61,171 nucleotides of DNA from Verrucomicrobiota bacterium (GCA_023446735.1 JAEXPQ010000041.1:1-61171), one strand, 5' to 3'; shown: positions 22,600-31,516, numbered from the stretch's first letter. Notes: a model not told the origin generated them from the letters alone. Translations and numbers: made by a program.

Positions 22600-24194
22600 A
22601 CGCGGTGGCCGTGCAGGTGACGGAGGAGCTGCTGGGCCTCGCCGGCCGCGGCTCGCTGCTGGTGGCGGGCTATCTGGTGCTGCGCGCGATGGTGGGCGAC
22701 CGGCTGCCGGCCCGCTGGCTTTTCGTCGGTTGGCTCGTGGTCGCGTTGCGGCTCGTGGTGCCGTTCGGCTTTGCCACCGTGTGGAGCCCGTTCAACTGGA
22801 CCGCTTTCGGACCGCGTCATTCCATCAGCACGCCCGCCGAGGAGCGCCGGCCCGCCCCGCCGACGAGTTCCTTGAACGGGTCGGCGGCGTCGAATGTACC
22901 GCCCGTCGCGGCCCGCTCGGATCGGGCCGGGGCTTGGTTGCCCTGGAGTTGGTCGGGCTGGCTCGGCGTGGTTTGGCTGGCCGGCTTCGCGGGATTCGCG
23001 GCGGCGCGGGTGGTTGCGGCCCGCAGGATCTTCCGGCGGTGGCGTCGGGCGGCGCGGATGCCGGAGGCTTGGGTGCGCGCGCTGGTCGCGGACGAAGCCC
23101 GGGCCGCGGGCGTCCACCGTATCCCGGATCTGGTTGATTCGGCGGCGGTGCCGGTGCCGGCGATCAGCGGCCTGTGGCGGGCGACGCTGTGGTTGCCGGC
23201 CGGACTGGCGGGACGGCTTGGCGAGGCGGACCTGCGCAACGTGGTGCGCCATGAGCTGGCCCACTGGCGCCGCCGCGACCCGTGGACGAACGAGCTGCTC
23301 GCGCTCGCCCGCGCCCTGCACTGGTGGAATCCGCTGGTCTGGCTGGCGGTGCGCACGGCCCGCGCGGACTGCGAGGTCGCGTGCGACGAATTTGTCATGC
23401 AGCGGTCGGCTTCTGCAGAGCCGTCCGCGTACGGAGCCTCCCTTCTCAAGGTCCTGGGAACGGCAGGCGGACGAACCGGCACCTCGGCGGCTCTCGGGGT
23501 TTTTGAAACACGAAAACAACTGAAAAGGAGAATACTGATGATCGCGAACTATCGGACCCCTTCCCGGGGGCGGACCTTGCTTGGCGCGGCGGTGGCGGCT
23601 GCTGTCCTGGCGGTGGCGACGACCCGCGAGGCGCGGGCGGATGATCCTGCGCCGGTTGCGGTGGGGGCGGTGACTACGACCGCCCCGGCAGGTTGGTGGG
23701 AGAACGGCAATGCCACCGACAAGTACGTGGTGGGCGTCGATGCCACACAGGGACGGCCGGCTCCGGCGGCCTACGTGAAGTCGACCGAGCGGACGAAGGA
23801 CACCTTCGGCGGCATGATGCAGACCTGCGACGCGAAGGCCTACCGGGGCAAGCGGGTGCGGTTGTCCGGCCTGCTCAAGACGGTGGACGCGCCCAAGGGC
23901 GCCTGCCTGTGGCTGCGCGTCGACGGTGCCGACGGCAAGAGCCTGGCGTTCGACAACATGCAGCGGCAGCCCGTCGCCGGCACGAAGGACTGGACTCCGG
24001 CGGAAATCGTGCTCGAGGTGCCGAGCGAGGCGGCGACGCTCAACTTCGGGTTCTTCCTGATGGATACAGGGCAGGCCTGGGTGAGCGCGTTGGCGTTCGC
24101 CGAGGCGGGCCCCGGCGTGGCTCCGACCGGGGTGACGCGCCCGCTCCCCGACAGGCCGACGAACCTCGGTTTCGCGCCGCAGACCGCGCCGTGA
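22596..24194 (+). CDS. M56 (BlaR1-like) membrane metallopeptidase with a non-penicillin sensor domain
   Basis: A 532-residue signal-transducing membrane protease. N-terminal membrane segments (WLFVGWLVVALRLVVPFGF, GWLGVVWLAGFAGFAAARVV) surround a cytosolic gluzincin domain with the zinc motif HELAHWRRRDPW (H219, E220, H223) and the downstream ligand segment CEVACDEFVM. A further membrane helix lies near residues 325-342. The extracellular C-terminal domain (about 360-510) is not a serine beta-lactamase-like sensor. It starts YVVGVDATQ and contains AYRGKRVRLSGLLKT, LWLRVDGADGKSLAFDNMQ and a final GQAWVSALAFAE, a jelly-roll-like fold also seen attached to regulators in soil bacteria. It would cleave or trigger inactivation of the adjacent BlaI-like repressor in response to an unknown ligand. 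Confidence 0.88.
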   Translation: MNAVAVQVTEELLGLAGRGSLLVAGYLVLRAMVGDRLPARWLFVGWLVVALRLVVPFGFATVWSPFNWTAFGPRHSISTPAEERRPAPPTSSLNGSAASNVPPVAARSDRAGAWLPWSWSGWLGVVWLAGFAGFAAARVVAARRIFRRWRRAARMPEAWVRALVADEARAAGVHRIPDLVDSAAVPVPAISGLWRATLWLPAGLAGRLGEADLRNVVRHELAHWRRRDPWTNELLALARALHWWNPLVWLAVRTARADCEVACDEFVMQRSASAEPSAYGASLLKVLGTAGGRTGTSAALGVFETRKQLKRRILMIANYRTPSRGRTLLGAAVAAAVLAVATTREARADDPAPVAVGAVTTTAPAGWWENGNATDKYVVGVDATQGRPAPAAYVKSTERTKDTFGGMMQTCDAKAYRGKRVRLSGLLKTVDAPKGACLWLRVDGADGKSLAFDNMQRQPVAGTKDWTPAEIVLEVPSEAATLNFGFFLMDTGQAWVSALAFAEAGPGVAPTGVTRPLPDRPTNLGFAPQTAP

Positions 24195-24237
24195 CCGGAG
24201 CCGTGCGCCGGTTCGCGCCGCCTGCCCGCAAGAAACG

Positions 24238-24272
24238 AAACGCCGCGCCCGGTTCCGGGTGCGGCGTTTATC
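24238..24272. terminator. Bidirectional terminator
   Basis: A 14-bp stem with one G-U pair, AAACGCCGCGCCCG against CGGGTGCGGCGTTT, has a 4-base loop and lies between the convergent M56 (+) and cyclophilin (-) genes. A runs on the left and T runs on the right of the stem suit termination in both directions. Confidence 0.85.
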
Positions 24273-24312
24273 GGGGAGAGGGGCCGGTCCGGCGAGTGTC
24301 GCCGGAGTACGG

Positions 24313-24819
24313 TTACTCGGTGACGATCTTGACCGACTTCACGCCCTGGCGGGCGTTCGGCGTGCTGCGCTCCGGGCCGGAGGTGGCGGTCGTGGCGATC
24401 TTCTCGAGCACCTCGTCGCCGGCGACGAGCTGGCCGAAGGCGGTGTACTGGCGGTCGAGGAAGCTGGCGTTGCCGTGGCAGATGAAGAACTGGCAGCCGG
24501 CGGAATCCGGATGTTGGGCACGGGCCATCGAGATCACGCCGCGCACGTGCGACTTGGCGTTGAACTCGGCCTTCACCTTGTAGCCCGGGTCGCCGGTGCC
24601 GGGGATGCCCTTGGCGCCTTCCTTGGTGTTCGGGCAGCCGCCCTGGATCATGAAGCCCTTGATCACGCGGTGGAAGGCGGTGCCGTCGTAGAAGCCTTCG
24701 CCGGCGAGCTTCTTGAAGTTCTCGACGGTCTTCGGCGCGACCTCGGGCCAGAACTCGATCTTGATGTCGCCGTGGTCGGTGCTGATCACGGCATATTCTT
24801 TGGTGGTGGTGGACGACAT
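24313..24819 (-). CDS. Cyclophilin-type peptidyl-prolyl cis-trans isomerase
   Basis: A 168-residue cytoplasmic cyclophilin that speeds proline isomerisation in protein folding. The catalytic strand FHRVIKGFMIQGG (active-site Arg and Phe), the SMARAQHPDSAGCQFFI segment and the FLDRQYTAFGQLVAGDEVLEKI strand all match. No signal peptide is seen; the protein begins MSSTTTKEYAVISTDHGDI. Length is typical of bacterial PpiB-like proteins. It is transcribed away from the phoH-type gene with about 200 bp between the starts. Confidence 0.95.
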   Translation of the reverse strand: MSSTTTKEYAVISTDHGDIKIEFWPEVAPKTVENFKKLAGEGFYDGTAFHRVIKGFMIQGGCPNTKEGAKGIPGTGDPGYKVKAEFNAKSHVRGVISMARAQHPDSAGCQFFICHGNASFLDRQYTAFGQLVAGDEVLEKIATTATSGPERSTPNARQGVKSVKIVTE

Positions 24820-24995
24820 GGAGCGCGAGGCAAGCGGCGGCGGTTTCGGCGCGCAAGGCCGAATCGGCCGCGGCGGGCGACTTCATGCGACGCTTGGCGC
24901 GACTCCTGCGACATGGCCGGCATGCGCTCTCTTCGCAGAAAATTCGCCGGCGTTTCCGGGAATAACATCGACGCCGCCTCGCGGCGCCCTCATTG

Positions 24996-25009
24996 AGTTG
25001 TTCACAACT
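24996..25009 (+). promoter_or_regulatory. Perfect palindrome in the PIN-PhoH leader
   Basis: AGTTGT-TC-ACAACT is a perfect 6-2-6 inverted repeat ending 12 bases before the ATG of the PhoH gene. It could be an operator or an RNA hairpin near the ribosome-binding site. A GC hairpin (CGCCGC/GCGGCG) lies just upstream at 24972-24986. Confidence 0.3.
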
Positions 25010-25021
25010 TACTCACCGCCG

Positions 25022-26542
25022 ATGAGTACCCCCTCCGGGACCCTCCAACCCAAAGCGCGGCTCAGAGTTTCCACGAAGGCCAAGACCTTCGTCCTCGACA
25101 CGAACGTGCTCCTGCACGACCCGCAGTCGATCTTCAAGTTCGACGACAACAACCTCGTCATTCCGGTCGAGGTGCTCGAGGAACTCGACGCCATCAAATC
25201 GGAGCAGTCCACGGAGCGCGGCCGCAACGCCCGCACCGTGCACCGCATCCTCTCGCAACTTCTCCCGGACAGCCGGGCCATGCACGAGGGCGTCGATTTG
25301 CCCACGGGCGGCACGCTCTCCGTCATCATCAACCGCTACCTGCTCGACGGTGAAACCTCGCCCACGATCCAGCGGTTCCGGTCGGTGCTCCCCGACCTGT
25401 TGAAGAAGGACAATCGCATCATCGCGTGCGCCCTCTTCGTGAAGGACACCTTCCCGCCGCCGACGATCCTCGTGACGAAGGACGTCAACGTCGCGCTCAA
25501 GGCGCGCGCGGTGGGCCTCGAGGCGCAGGACTATCTCAACGACAAGGTGCCCGTCGACGACGAGGATGTCGGTTACCATGCGATTCCGCTCTCGATCTAC
25601 GAGATGCAGCGCTTCGCCTCCGAGGGGCAGATCGAGTTCGAGGGCGACGGTCTGAAGGATCTCCTGCTCAACGACTACGTCCTCCTGAAGACGCCCGAGG
25701 GCAAGACGATGCCCGGCCGCTACTGCGGCGCCGGCCTGGTGCGGCGCCTGCGACTGCCGGACCACGTGCAGGCGCCCGGCGGCATCCCGATCCGCCCGAA
25801 GAACCTCGAGCAGCAGTTCTTCATGGACGCGCTGCTCGACGACTCGATCTCGCTCGTCACCTGCTACGGCAAGGCCGGCACCGGCAAGACGCTCCTCTCC
25901 ACCGCCTGCGCGCTCCAGCAGATCCGCGAGGAGACGAACCGCTACGACGGCGTCTCGATCTCCCGCCCGGTGATCGCGCTCGGCAAGGAGATCGGCTTCC
26001 TCCCCGGAGCGCTCGAAGAGAAGATGAAGCCGTGGTTGCAGCCTTACTACGACGCGCTCGAGGTCCTCATCCCCTCGAAGCCGCCGAAGGAGCCGCAGTT
26101 CGCCGCCAAGAAGGTCGCGAAGAAAAAGAAGAAGGAGGCGATGGCCTTCGCCGCACCCGGCGTCACGCCGATCGCCACCGGCGGCGCCAGCCCGCTGCCT
26201 CCGATGAAGCCCTACGAGCGGCTGCTCCGCTCCGGCGTGGTCGAGATCGAGGCGCTCTGCTTCATCCGCGGCCGCTCGATCGCGCGCCGGTTCTTCATCC
26301 TCGACGAGGCGCAGCAGCTCACGCCGCACGAGGTGAAGACGATCATCACCCGCATCTCCGAGGGCTCGAAGATCGTGCTCATCGGCGACCCGGCGCAGAT
26401 CGACAACCCGTACGTCGACTCGCGTTCGAACGGCCTGGTCTACTGCCGCAACAAGATGCGCGGCCACGCGCTGGCCGCCCACGTGAAGCTCTCGAAGGGC
26501 GAGCGCTCGAAACTCGCCGAGCTCGCCGCCGACCTGCTCTGA
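25022..26542 (+). CDS. PIN-domain PhoH protein (PhoH2-type RNA helicase/nuclease)
   Basis: A 506-residue protein joining an N-terminal PIN nuclease (TFVLDTNVLLHDPQSIFKF, VEVLEELDAIKSEQ, ILVTKDVNVALKARAVG; acidic residues for Mg2+) to a C-terminal PhoH P-loop NTPase. The NTPase has CYGKAGTGKTLLSTA (Walker A), RRFFILDEAQQLTPHE (Walker B) and KIVLIGDPAQID (sensor). Relatives called PhoH2 unwind and cut RNA. An insertion of about 45 residues between Walker A and B contains a basic run (KKVAKKKKKE) and a Pro/Gly-rich linker, possibly an RNA contact. The start at 25022 is the first ATG that gives the conserved N terminus. It is a single gene followed by a strong terminator. Confidence 0.93.
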   Translation: MSTPSGTLQPKARLRVSTKAKTFVLDTNVLLHDPQSIFKFDDNNLVIPVEVLEELDAIKSEQSTERGRNARTVHRILSQLLPDSRAMHEGVDLPTGGTLSVIINRYLLDGETSPTIQRFRSVLPDLLKKDNRIIACALFVKDTFPPPTILVTKDVNVALKARAVGLEAQDYLNDKVPVDDEDVGYHAIPLSIYEMQRFASEGQIEFEGDGLKDLLLNDYVLLKTPEGKTMPGRYCGAGLVRRLRLPDHVQAPGGIPIRPKNLEQQFFMDALLDDSISLVTCYGKAGTGKTLLSTACALQQIREETNRYDGVSISRPVIALGKEIGFLPGALEEKMKPWLQPYYDALEVLIPSKPPKEPQFAAKKVAKKKKKEAMAFAAPGVTPIATGGASPLPPMKPYERLLRSGVVEIEALCFIRGRSIARRFFILDEAQQLTPHEVKTIITRISEGSKIVLIGDPAQIDNPYVDSRSNGLVYCRNKMRGHALAAHVKLSKGERSKLAELAADLL

Positions 26543-26566
26543 GTTGGATCGCCTGCATTGCGAACG

Positions 26567-26603
26567 CCGCCCCGGTGCTCCACGCGCCGGGGCGGTTTGT
26601 TTG
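26567..26603 (+). terminator. Rho-independent terminator of the PhoH gene
   Basis: CCGCCCCGG (26567-26575) pairs perfectly with CCGGGGCGG (26587-26595) around an 11-base loop and is followed by TTTGTTTGG, starting 25 bp after the stop codon. Confidence 0.85.
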
Positions 26604-26624
26604 GAAGTGCGGGCGGCGGGCGGC

Positions 26625-27542
26625 TCAGGCGAGGCGCGCGCCGGCGCGGTTCCACTCCGTGGCGACACCGCGCAACAGATCGAGCACCAGTTGCGCGCTC
26701 GGCGACGGCGCGGTCTGTGGCGGCAGGACCGCGCCGATCACGACCTTCTCCGTGAAATCGGCGATCGGTCGCACGGAGACGCGCCGGCGCTTGGCCCGCG
26801 CGGCGAACGAGGCGGGCAGGACGGACACCCCCGCGCCCTGGGTGACGAACTCGAAGAGCGTGCCAGCCTGCTCGCTGGAGAAGGGCGGGGCGAACTCGAG
26901 CTCCCGCTCGTGGGCCAGCTGCTGCAGGCGCTCCTGCAGGTGCGGCGTGTGCTCGAACAGCAGCAGCGGTTCCGCCAGCAGCTGGGCGAGCCGCACCGCG
27001 CGGCGCCCGGCGAACGGGTGGTCCTCGGGGCAGAAGCAAGCGTAGGGAATCTGCGCGAAAGTCTCCGTCTTCAGCGGTCCGGAGCGGGCCGCCGCCAGAT
27101 CGAGCAGGCCGAGGTCGGAGCCGCCGCTGGCGACCGAGTCGACCACCTGCTGCGGGTTGCGCTCGCGGAACTGGAGCTGCACCGAGCGGTCGCCGGCCAG
27201 CGAGGACATGCCGGTGAGCCGGGGCAGCAACTCGCTCGCCACGAAGGACTGGACGGCGACACGCACGACCGGGCGCACGCGGAAGGCCCGGCGGCGGGCG
27301 TCGACGCGGAGCTCATCGACCTCGCGCAGGATCCGGCGGGCCGTCACGAGGGTGCGCGCCCCCGCCGGGGTGAGCGACACGCCGCGCGCCTCGCGCACCA
27401 GCAGGCGGGTGCCGATCTCGTCCTCCAGCTTCTTGATTTGCACGGAGAGCGCCGGCTGCGAGACATGGCAGGCGGCGGCCGCCGCCATCATGCTCCCGCA
27501 CCGGGCGACCGCCTCGAAATAGCGCAGTTGGTGCATCTCCAT
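26625..27542 (-). CDS. LysR-family transcriptional regulator
   Basis: A 305-residue LysR regulator. The N-terminal winged helix is MHQLRYFEAVARCGSMMAAAAACHVSQPALSVQIKKLEDEIGTRLLVRE, whose opening and helix (CHVSQPALSVQIKKLE) are diagnostic; the linker helix and the periplasmic-binding-like effector domain follow. Similarity in layout to OxyR/CynR-type proteins is general only. Cysteines occur in YACFCPEDH, but a redox role is not shown. The start at 27542 (MEMHQL) could also be the ATG two codons later. It is divergent from the sucrose-phosphate-synthase-like gene, with an inverted repeat between them, so that gene is its most likely target. Confidence 0.92.
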   Translation of the reverse strand: MEMHQLRYFEAVARCGSMMAAAAACHVSQPALSVQIKKLEDEIGTRLLVREARGVSLTPAGARTLVTARRILREVDELRVDARRRAFRVRPVVRVAVQSFVASELLPRLTGMSSLAGDRSVQLQFRERNPQQVVDSVASGGSDLGLLDLAAARSGPLKTETFAQIPYACFCPEDHPFAGRRAVRLAQLLAEPLLLFEHTPHLQERLQQLAHERELEFAPPFSSEQAGTLFEFVTQGAGVSVLPASFAARAKRRRVSVRPIADFTEKVVIGAVLPPQTAPSPSAQLVLDLLRGVATEWNRAGARLA

Positions 27543-27560
27543 GGCGCGAGCTATAGCCGG

Positions 27561-27580
27561 TGGTTTGGTCTGCCCAACCA
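27561..27580. promoter_or_regulatory. Inverted repeat between LysR and glycosyltransferase genes
   Basis: TGGTTTGG-TCTG-CCCAACCA is an 8-bp inverted repeat with one mismatch, located 19 bp upstream of the LysR start and 54 bp upstream of the glycosyltransferase start. This is the usual position of a LysR regulatory site. Confidence 0.45.
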
Positions 27581-27633
27581 AAAACGAACGCTCATCCCTT
27601 GTGCGGAGGCGTTGATGCGCGAAAGGGTGGGGT

Positions 27634-29007
27634 ATGAAAAAGAACCCAACCCGGAAATCCTCCCGGCGTCGCGCGTTCGGCGCCGATGCCCACACCCGAC
27701 CGCGCCGCATCGCGATGGTCTCCACCCATGGTTATGTCGCGGCGAACCCGCCCCTCGGGGCGGCCGACACGGGCGGGCAGGTCGTCTACGTGCTGGAGCT
27801 TTCCAAGAAGTTCGCCGCGCTCGGTTACGAGGTGGACATCTGGACGCGCCAGTTCGCCGACCAGCCGGCGACCGAGGAGGTCGCACCGGGTGTGATTCTG
27901 CGGCGTGCGCCGTGCGGCGGGCCGGAGTTTGTTCGCAAGGAGGACCTGTACCGTTTCATCCCGGAATGGTGCGAGAACGCCCTGCGGATCATCCGCGACG
28001 AGGAACTCGGTTACGCCTTCATCAACTCGCACTATTGGGATGCCGGCCTCGCGGGCCAGCATCTGGCCGACGTGCTCGACGTGCCGCATATCCACACGCC
28101 GCACTCGCTCGGCTCGTGGAAGAAGAAGCAGATGGCCGAGGGCGCCAGCGCGGCCGATCTGGCCGGCTACAACTTCGACGTCCGCATCCGCGAGGAAACC
28201 GCGCTATTTGCGTCGTCTGATCTCGTGATCGCGACGACACCGGAGCAGGTCGATCTTCTCGCCGCCGACTACGACGCCCCCCTCGAGGAACGGGTGAAGA
28301 TGGTGCCGCCCGGCTACGACGACGCGCGCTTCTTCCCGGTGAGCGAGTCGACCCGGCAGTCGGTCCGCCGGCGGCTCGGCTTCCGCGGGCCCACGATCCT
28401 CGCGCTTGGGCGACTGGCGCGGAACAAAGGCTACGACCTGCTGGTGCGGGCGTTCGCGGTGACGGTGAAGCGCGTCCCCGAGGCGCGCTTGCATCTCGCG
28501 ATCGGGGGCGAAAGCCTCAACGAGCGCGAGCAGTCGATCCTGGCCGAGCTGAAGGCGATCGTCGAGGAACTGAACCTCGGCGAGACGGTGACCTTCGGCC
28601 ATTTCATTCCCGACGCCGAGCTGGCGGACTACTACCGTGCGGCCGACCAGTTCGTGCTTTGCAGCCGGTACGAGCCGTTCGGGATGACGGCGATCGAGGC
28701 GATGGCCTCGGGCTGCCCCACCGTGGTGACGGTGCACGGCGGACTGTATCGTGCGCTTACCTTCGGACGCCACGCGTTGTTCGCGGATCCGTTCGATGCG
28801 GAGGACCTCGGCATCACGATGATGAAGGTCTTCAAGCACCCGCGGTTGCGGGCGCGGATGGCGCGCATGGGCGCCCACAAGGCTCGTAGTCTCTTCACCT
28901 GGACCGGTATCGCCCAGCAGATCGTGGCGCTGGCCGAGGCGCGGCATACCGCGGCGTTCGCCCTGGCCGACAACGAGTGGGACGAACCCTGGAACGACAG
29001 TGACTGA
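27634..29007 (+). CDS. GT4 glycosyltransferase, sucrose-phosphate-synthase-like
   Basis: A 457-residue retaining glycosyltransferase of GT-B fold. The N-terminal acceptor half has AADTGGQVVYVLELSKKFAALGYEVDIWTR and IHTPHSLGSWKKKQM, both characteristic of sucrose-phosphate and mannosylfructose-phosphate synthases. The C-terminal donor half has LGRLARNKGYDLL and SRYEPFGMTAIEAMASGCP with the E-x7-E motif. Expected reaction: NDP-sugar plus fructose 6-phosphate to a phosphorylated non-reducing disaccharide. A matching phosphatase is fused to a glycosidase at 37574-39691. The end overlaps the MscS-like gene by 8 bases, so the compatible-solute enzyme and the channel are translationally linked. The disaccharide itself is inferred. 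Confidence 0.85.
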   Translation: MKKNPTRKSSRRRAFGADAHTRPRRIAMVSTHGYVAANPPLGAADTGGQVVYVLELSKKFAALGYEVDIWTRQFADQPATEEVAPGVILRRAPCGGPEFVRKEDLYRFIPEWCENALRIIRDEELGYAFINSHYWDAGLAGQHLADVLDVPHIHTPHSLGSWKKKQMAEGASAADLAGYNFDVRIREETALFASSDLVIATTPEQVDLLAADYDAPLEERVKMVPPGYDDARFFPVSESTRQSVRRRLGFRGPTILALGRLARNKGYDLLVRAFAVTVKRVPEARLHLAIGGESLNEREQSILAELKAIVEELNLGETVTFGHFIPDAELADYYRAADQFVLCSRYEPFGMTAIEAMASGCPTVVTVHGGLYRALTFGRHALFADPFDAEDLGITMMKVFKHPRLRARMARMGAHKARSLFTWTGIAQQIVALAEARHTAAFALADNEWDEPWNDSD

Positions 29008-29611
29008 GCTGCTCACCAATCTTCCGCCCGAGCTCGCCACGCTGGTGCGCGAGGCGCTCTTTGTGATCGTAGTGACGGCGCTCGCCGCGCTGGCGCTGCG
29101 GTTGGTCGGACGCCTTGTGCGGTGGCTCGCGGTGAAGCTGCAGGCACCGCCGCTCTCGTTGCGTCCGCTCACGGTCACCGGTCGGGCGCTGGTGCTGATG
29201 GTGGTGGTCAGCACGTTGGCCGATCACTACTTCGCCGTGGACTTCTTCGCGGTGCTCGGTGGGTTGCTCGCGCTGCTTGGTATCGGCTTCGTGGCGGTCT
29301 GGAGCATCCGGAGCAACGTGCTCTGCACGTTGCTGCTGCTCACGGTGCGGCCGTTTCGTGTCGGCGACGAACTCGAGCTGCCGCCGGATCCGCTGCGGGG
29401 CCGGGTGGTTGATCTCAATTTGTTCTTCACGACGCTGCAGGCGCCGGACGGTCGCATGATCCAGCTGCCGAACAATCTATTCTTCCAGCGTCCGGTCCTG
29501 CGTCGGCGGGCCGAAGTGGGCGTGTCGCTGGGGGAACAGTTTTCTCGTGAGACCGAAGCGGAGTTGGAGGGGGATGTTCCCCGCGCCTCGACGTCACCAG
29601 GGCGACGTTGA
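29000..29611 (+). CDS. Short MscS-type mechanosensitive channel
   Basis: A 203-residue protein with two to three membrane helices and the pore-helix/beta segment of MscS: AVLGGLLALLGIGFVAVWSIRSNVLCTLLLLTV, then RPFRVGDELELPPD and TTLQAPDGRMIQLPNNLFFQ. It lacks the large C-terminal alpha/beta vestibule domain and ends soon after the beta domain, a minimal form. Such channels release solutes on hypo-osmotic shock. It starts with GTG at 29000, overlapping the preceding glycosyltransferase gene by 8 bases. Confidence 0.85.
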   Translation: MTELLTNLPPELATLVREALFVIVVTALAALALRLVGRLVRWLAVKLQAPPLSLRPLTVTGRALVLMVVVSTLADHYFAVDFFAVLGGLLALLGIGFVAVWSIRSNVLCTLLLLTVRPFRVGDELELPPDPLRGRVVDLNLFFTTLQAPDGRMIQLPNNLFFQRPVLRRRAEVGVSLGEQFSRETEAELEGDVPRASTSPGRR

Positions 29612-29809
29612 GGCACGGAGGGCCCCCTCGGGTTATTGGGTGAAACCTCAGACAAAGCAGAAGGAGCCTTGCGAGAGCGGTCGGGAGGGTGGCCGACGAC
29701 CTCTCCCGGCCGCGACTTATTGCGAGCCATAAGCGGCGGTTTGGCGGGGCTTGGGGAAAAGTAACCGTCCGGGTTCGGCTTCCGTGGCGGGAATGCGAAT
29801 GTCTCCGCC

Positions 29810-31516
29810 ATGAGTCCGTTGGACTACAGTATTCTCGGAGGGTATCTGCTCGCGGTCATGGTAGCCGGCGCTTGGCTGGCCCGGAAGGCCGCGGGCGGGG
29901 CCGACCACTACTTCCTCGCGGGCCGCAATCTGCCTTGGTGGGCGCTCGGCTGCTCGGGCATGGCGAGCAATCTCGACGTCGCCGGCACGATGACGATCGT
30001 GACGTTGCTCACGGTCTACGGTCTGCAGGGGTTCTTCATCGAGCTGCGCGGCGGTGTGGTGCTGCCGATCGCGGTGTTTCTCGCGTTCATGGGAAAGTGG
30101 CATCGTCGGTCCGGAGTGATGACGACGGCCGAGTGGATGCTACTGCGATTTGGCAGCGGACTGGGCGGCCGGCTGGCGCGCACTACCGCCGCGCTCACCT
30201 ACGTGGTGATCACGGTGGCGATGATCGTGTTTTTCCTCACGGCGGGCGGCCGCTTCCTCGCCGCATTTCTTCCGTTCACCGCGACCCAGTGCACCATCGG
30301 CATGGCAGTGGTGGCGTTCGGTTATACGCTCGCGGGTGGTCTCTACGGCGTGATCTGGACGGACGTGGTGCAGGCCGTGATCATCGGCGCGGCGGCGCTC
30401 TATGTCTCGGTGGTGGCAGCCGGGCAGCTCAAGCCGGAGTTGTTGTCGCGGTGGCCCGGCGCCGAGCTCAACTATCTGGTGCCGCTACCGTTCCATTCGC
30501 AGCTGGAGCCGTACAATCCGTTCTGGCTTTTCGTGATCGTGTGGGCGGGCAAGGGGCTGCTCGAGGGACTCGGTGGCAGCGGCGGTTCGGCCTACATGGC
30601 GCAGCGTTTCTACGCAGCGAAGAGCGAAGCCGACTGCCGGAAGATCGGGATGCTGTGGACGGTGCTCTTTGCTGCGCGTTGGCCGATGGTGCTGGGCTTC
30701 GCGATTCTCGCCATCGCGGTGGGGCTGGATGTGCGCACGCTCGCCGATGCGGAGGGCGTGTTGCCGCGGGTGCTGCAATCGGAGTTCTTCCCGAGCGGTG
30801 TGCGGGGCTTGGTGGTGGCGGCGATGATGGCGGCGGCGATGTCGACCTTCGACAGCACGATCAACGCCGGCGCCTCGTACGTGGTGCGCGATCTCTTCCT
30901 GCCGCTGCGCCCGCGCGCTTCGGAGCGCGAGATGGTATGGGCCGGCTACCTCGCGTCGGCGCTGTTGGTCGGTGTGGCGGTGGCCCTGGCCTTCGGGCTT
31001 GGCGCCTCGGTGCTGGGAATCTGGGTGGGCATCGTGATGCTGCTCTTCCCGGCCTTCCTTGTGCCGTTTGCATTGCGCTGGTTCTGGGCGCGGTTCAACG
31101 GCTACGGGTTCGCGGCCGGTATCGTGGCGGGATTTGCCGCCGCGGCGGGCGTGGCGTTCACGCCGGAGTTCGGCGGCAACGAGGTGGTGCGTTTCCTGTT
31201 TGTCGCGGGTTGGTCGGCGGCCGCCTCCGTGCTGGCGACGCTGGCGACCCCGGCGGTGGCGCCGCTGCGGCTGGCGCGGTTCTACCGGCAGACGCGGCCG
31301 ATGGGCCTTTGGCCGCGCGCCTGGACACGGCCGGACCGGGCGGAGCATCTCGCGGACTGGCGGCTGTTGGCCGCGGCGCTGGGCTGGCAGGTCCTCACCT
31401 TCCTCCTGCCGATGGCCGCCGTGCTAGGACTCTGGTGGCAGGCGTTGCCGGCGACCGCCCTCTGGCTGTGGCTGGGGTGGCGGGTCTGGCGGAGCGGGCG
31501 GCCGACGGCGGCGTGA
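29810..31516 (+). CDS. Sodium:solute symporter (SSS family)
   Basis: A 568-residue transporter with about 13-14 membrane helices. Typical SSS features are the start YSILGGYLLAVMVAGAW, the helix-1 segment ADHYFLAGRNLPWWALGCSGMASN, then AGGLYGVIWTDVVQAVI and the central MMAAAMSTFDSTINAGASYVVRDLF, whose STFDS and N match the family's Na+ region. It imports a solute with Na+; the solute (sugar, amino acid or osmolyte) cannot be read from sequence. Its stop codon is directly next to the stop codon of the convergent MscS gene, with no bases between. About 200 bp upstream are non-coding and must hold its promoter. Confidence 0.93.
   Translation: MSPLDYSILGGYLLAVMVAGAWLARKAAGGADHYFLAGRNLPWWALGCSGMASNLDVAGTMTIVTLLTVYGLQGFFIELRGGVVLPIAVFLAFMGKWHRRSGVMTTAEWMLLRFGSGLGGRLARTTAALTYVVITVAMIVFFLTAGGRFLAAFLPFTATQCTIGMAVVAFGYTLAGGLYGVIWTDVVQAVIIGAAALYVSVVAAGQLKPELLSRWPGAELNYLVPLPFHSQLEPYNPFWLFVIVWAGKGLLEGLGGSGGSAYMAQRFYAAKSEADCRKIGMLWTVLFAARWPMVLGFAILAIAVGLDVRTLADAEGVLPRVLQSEFFPSGVRGLVVAAMMAAAMSTFDSTINAGASYVVRDLFLPLRPRASEREMVWAGYLASALLVGVAVALAFGLGASVLGIWVGIVMLLFPAFLVPFALRWFWARFNGYGFAAGIVAGFAAAAGVAFTPEFGGNEVVRFLFVAGWSAAASVLATLATPAVAPLRLARFYRQTRPMGLWPRAWTRPDRAEHLADWRLLAAALGWQVLTFLLPMAAVLGLWWQALPATALWLWLGWRVWRSGRPTAA

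Noticed and set aside
29612..29809. Hairpins between the short MscS gene and the symporter as a terminator.
   Set aside because: The stems (such as CGGGAG/CTCCCG) are short with large loops and there is no U tract.
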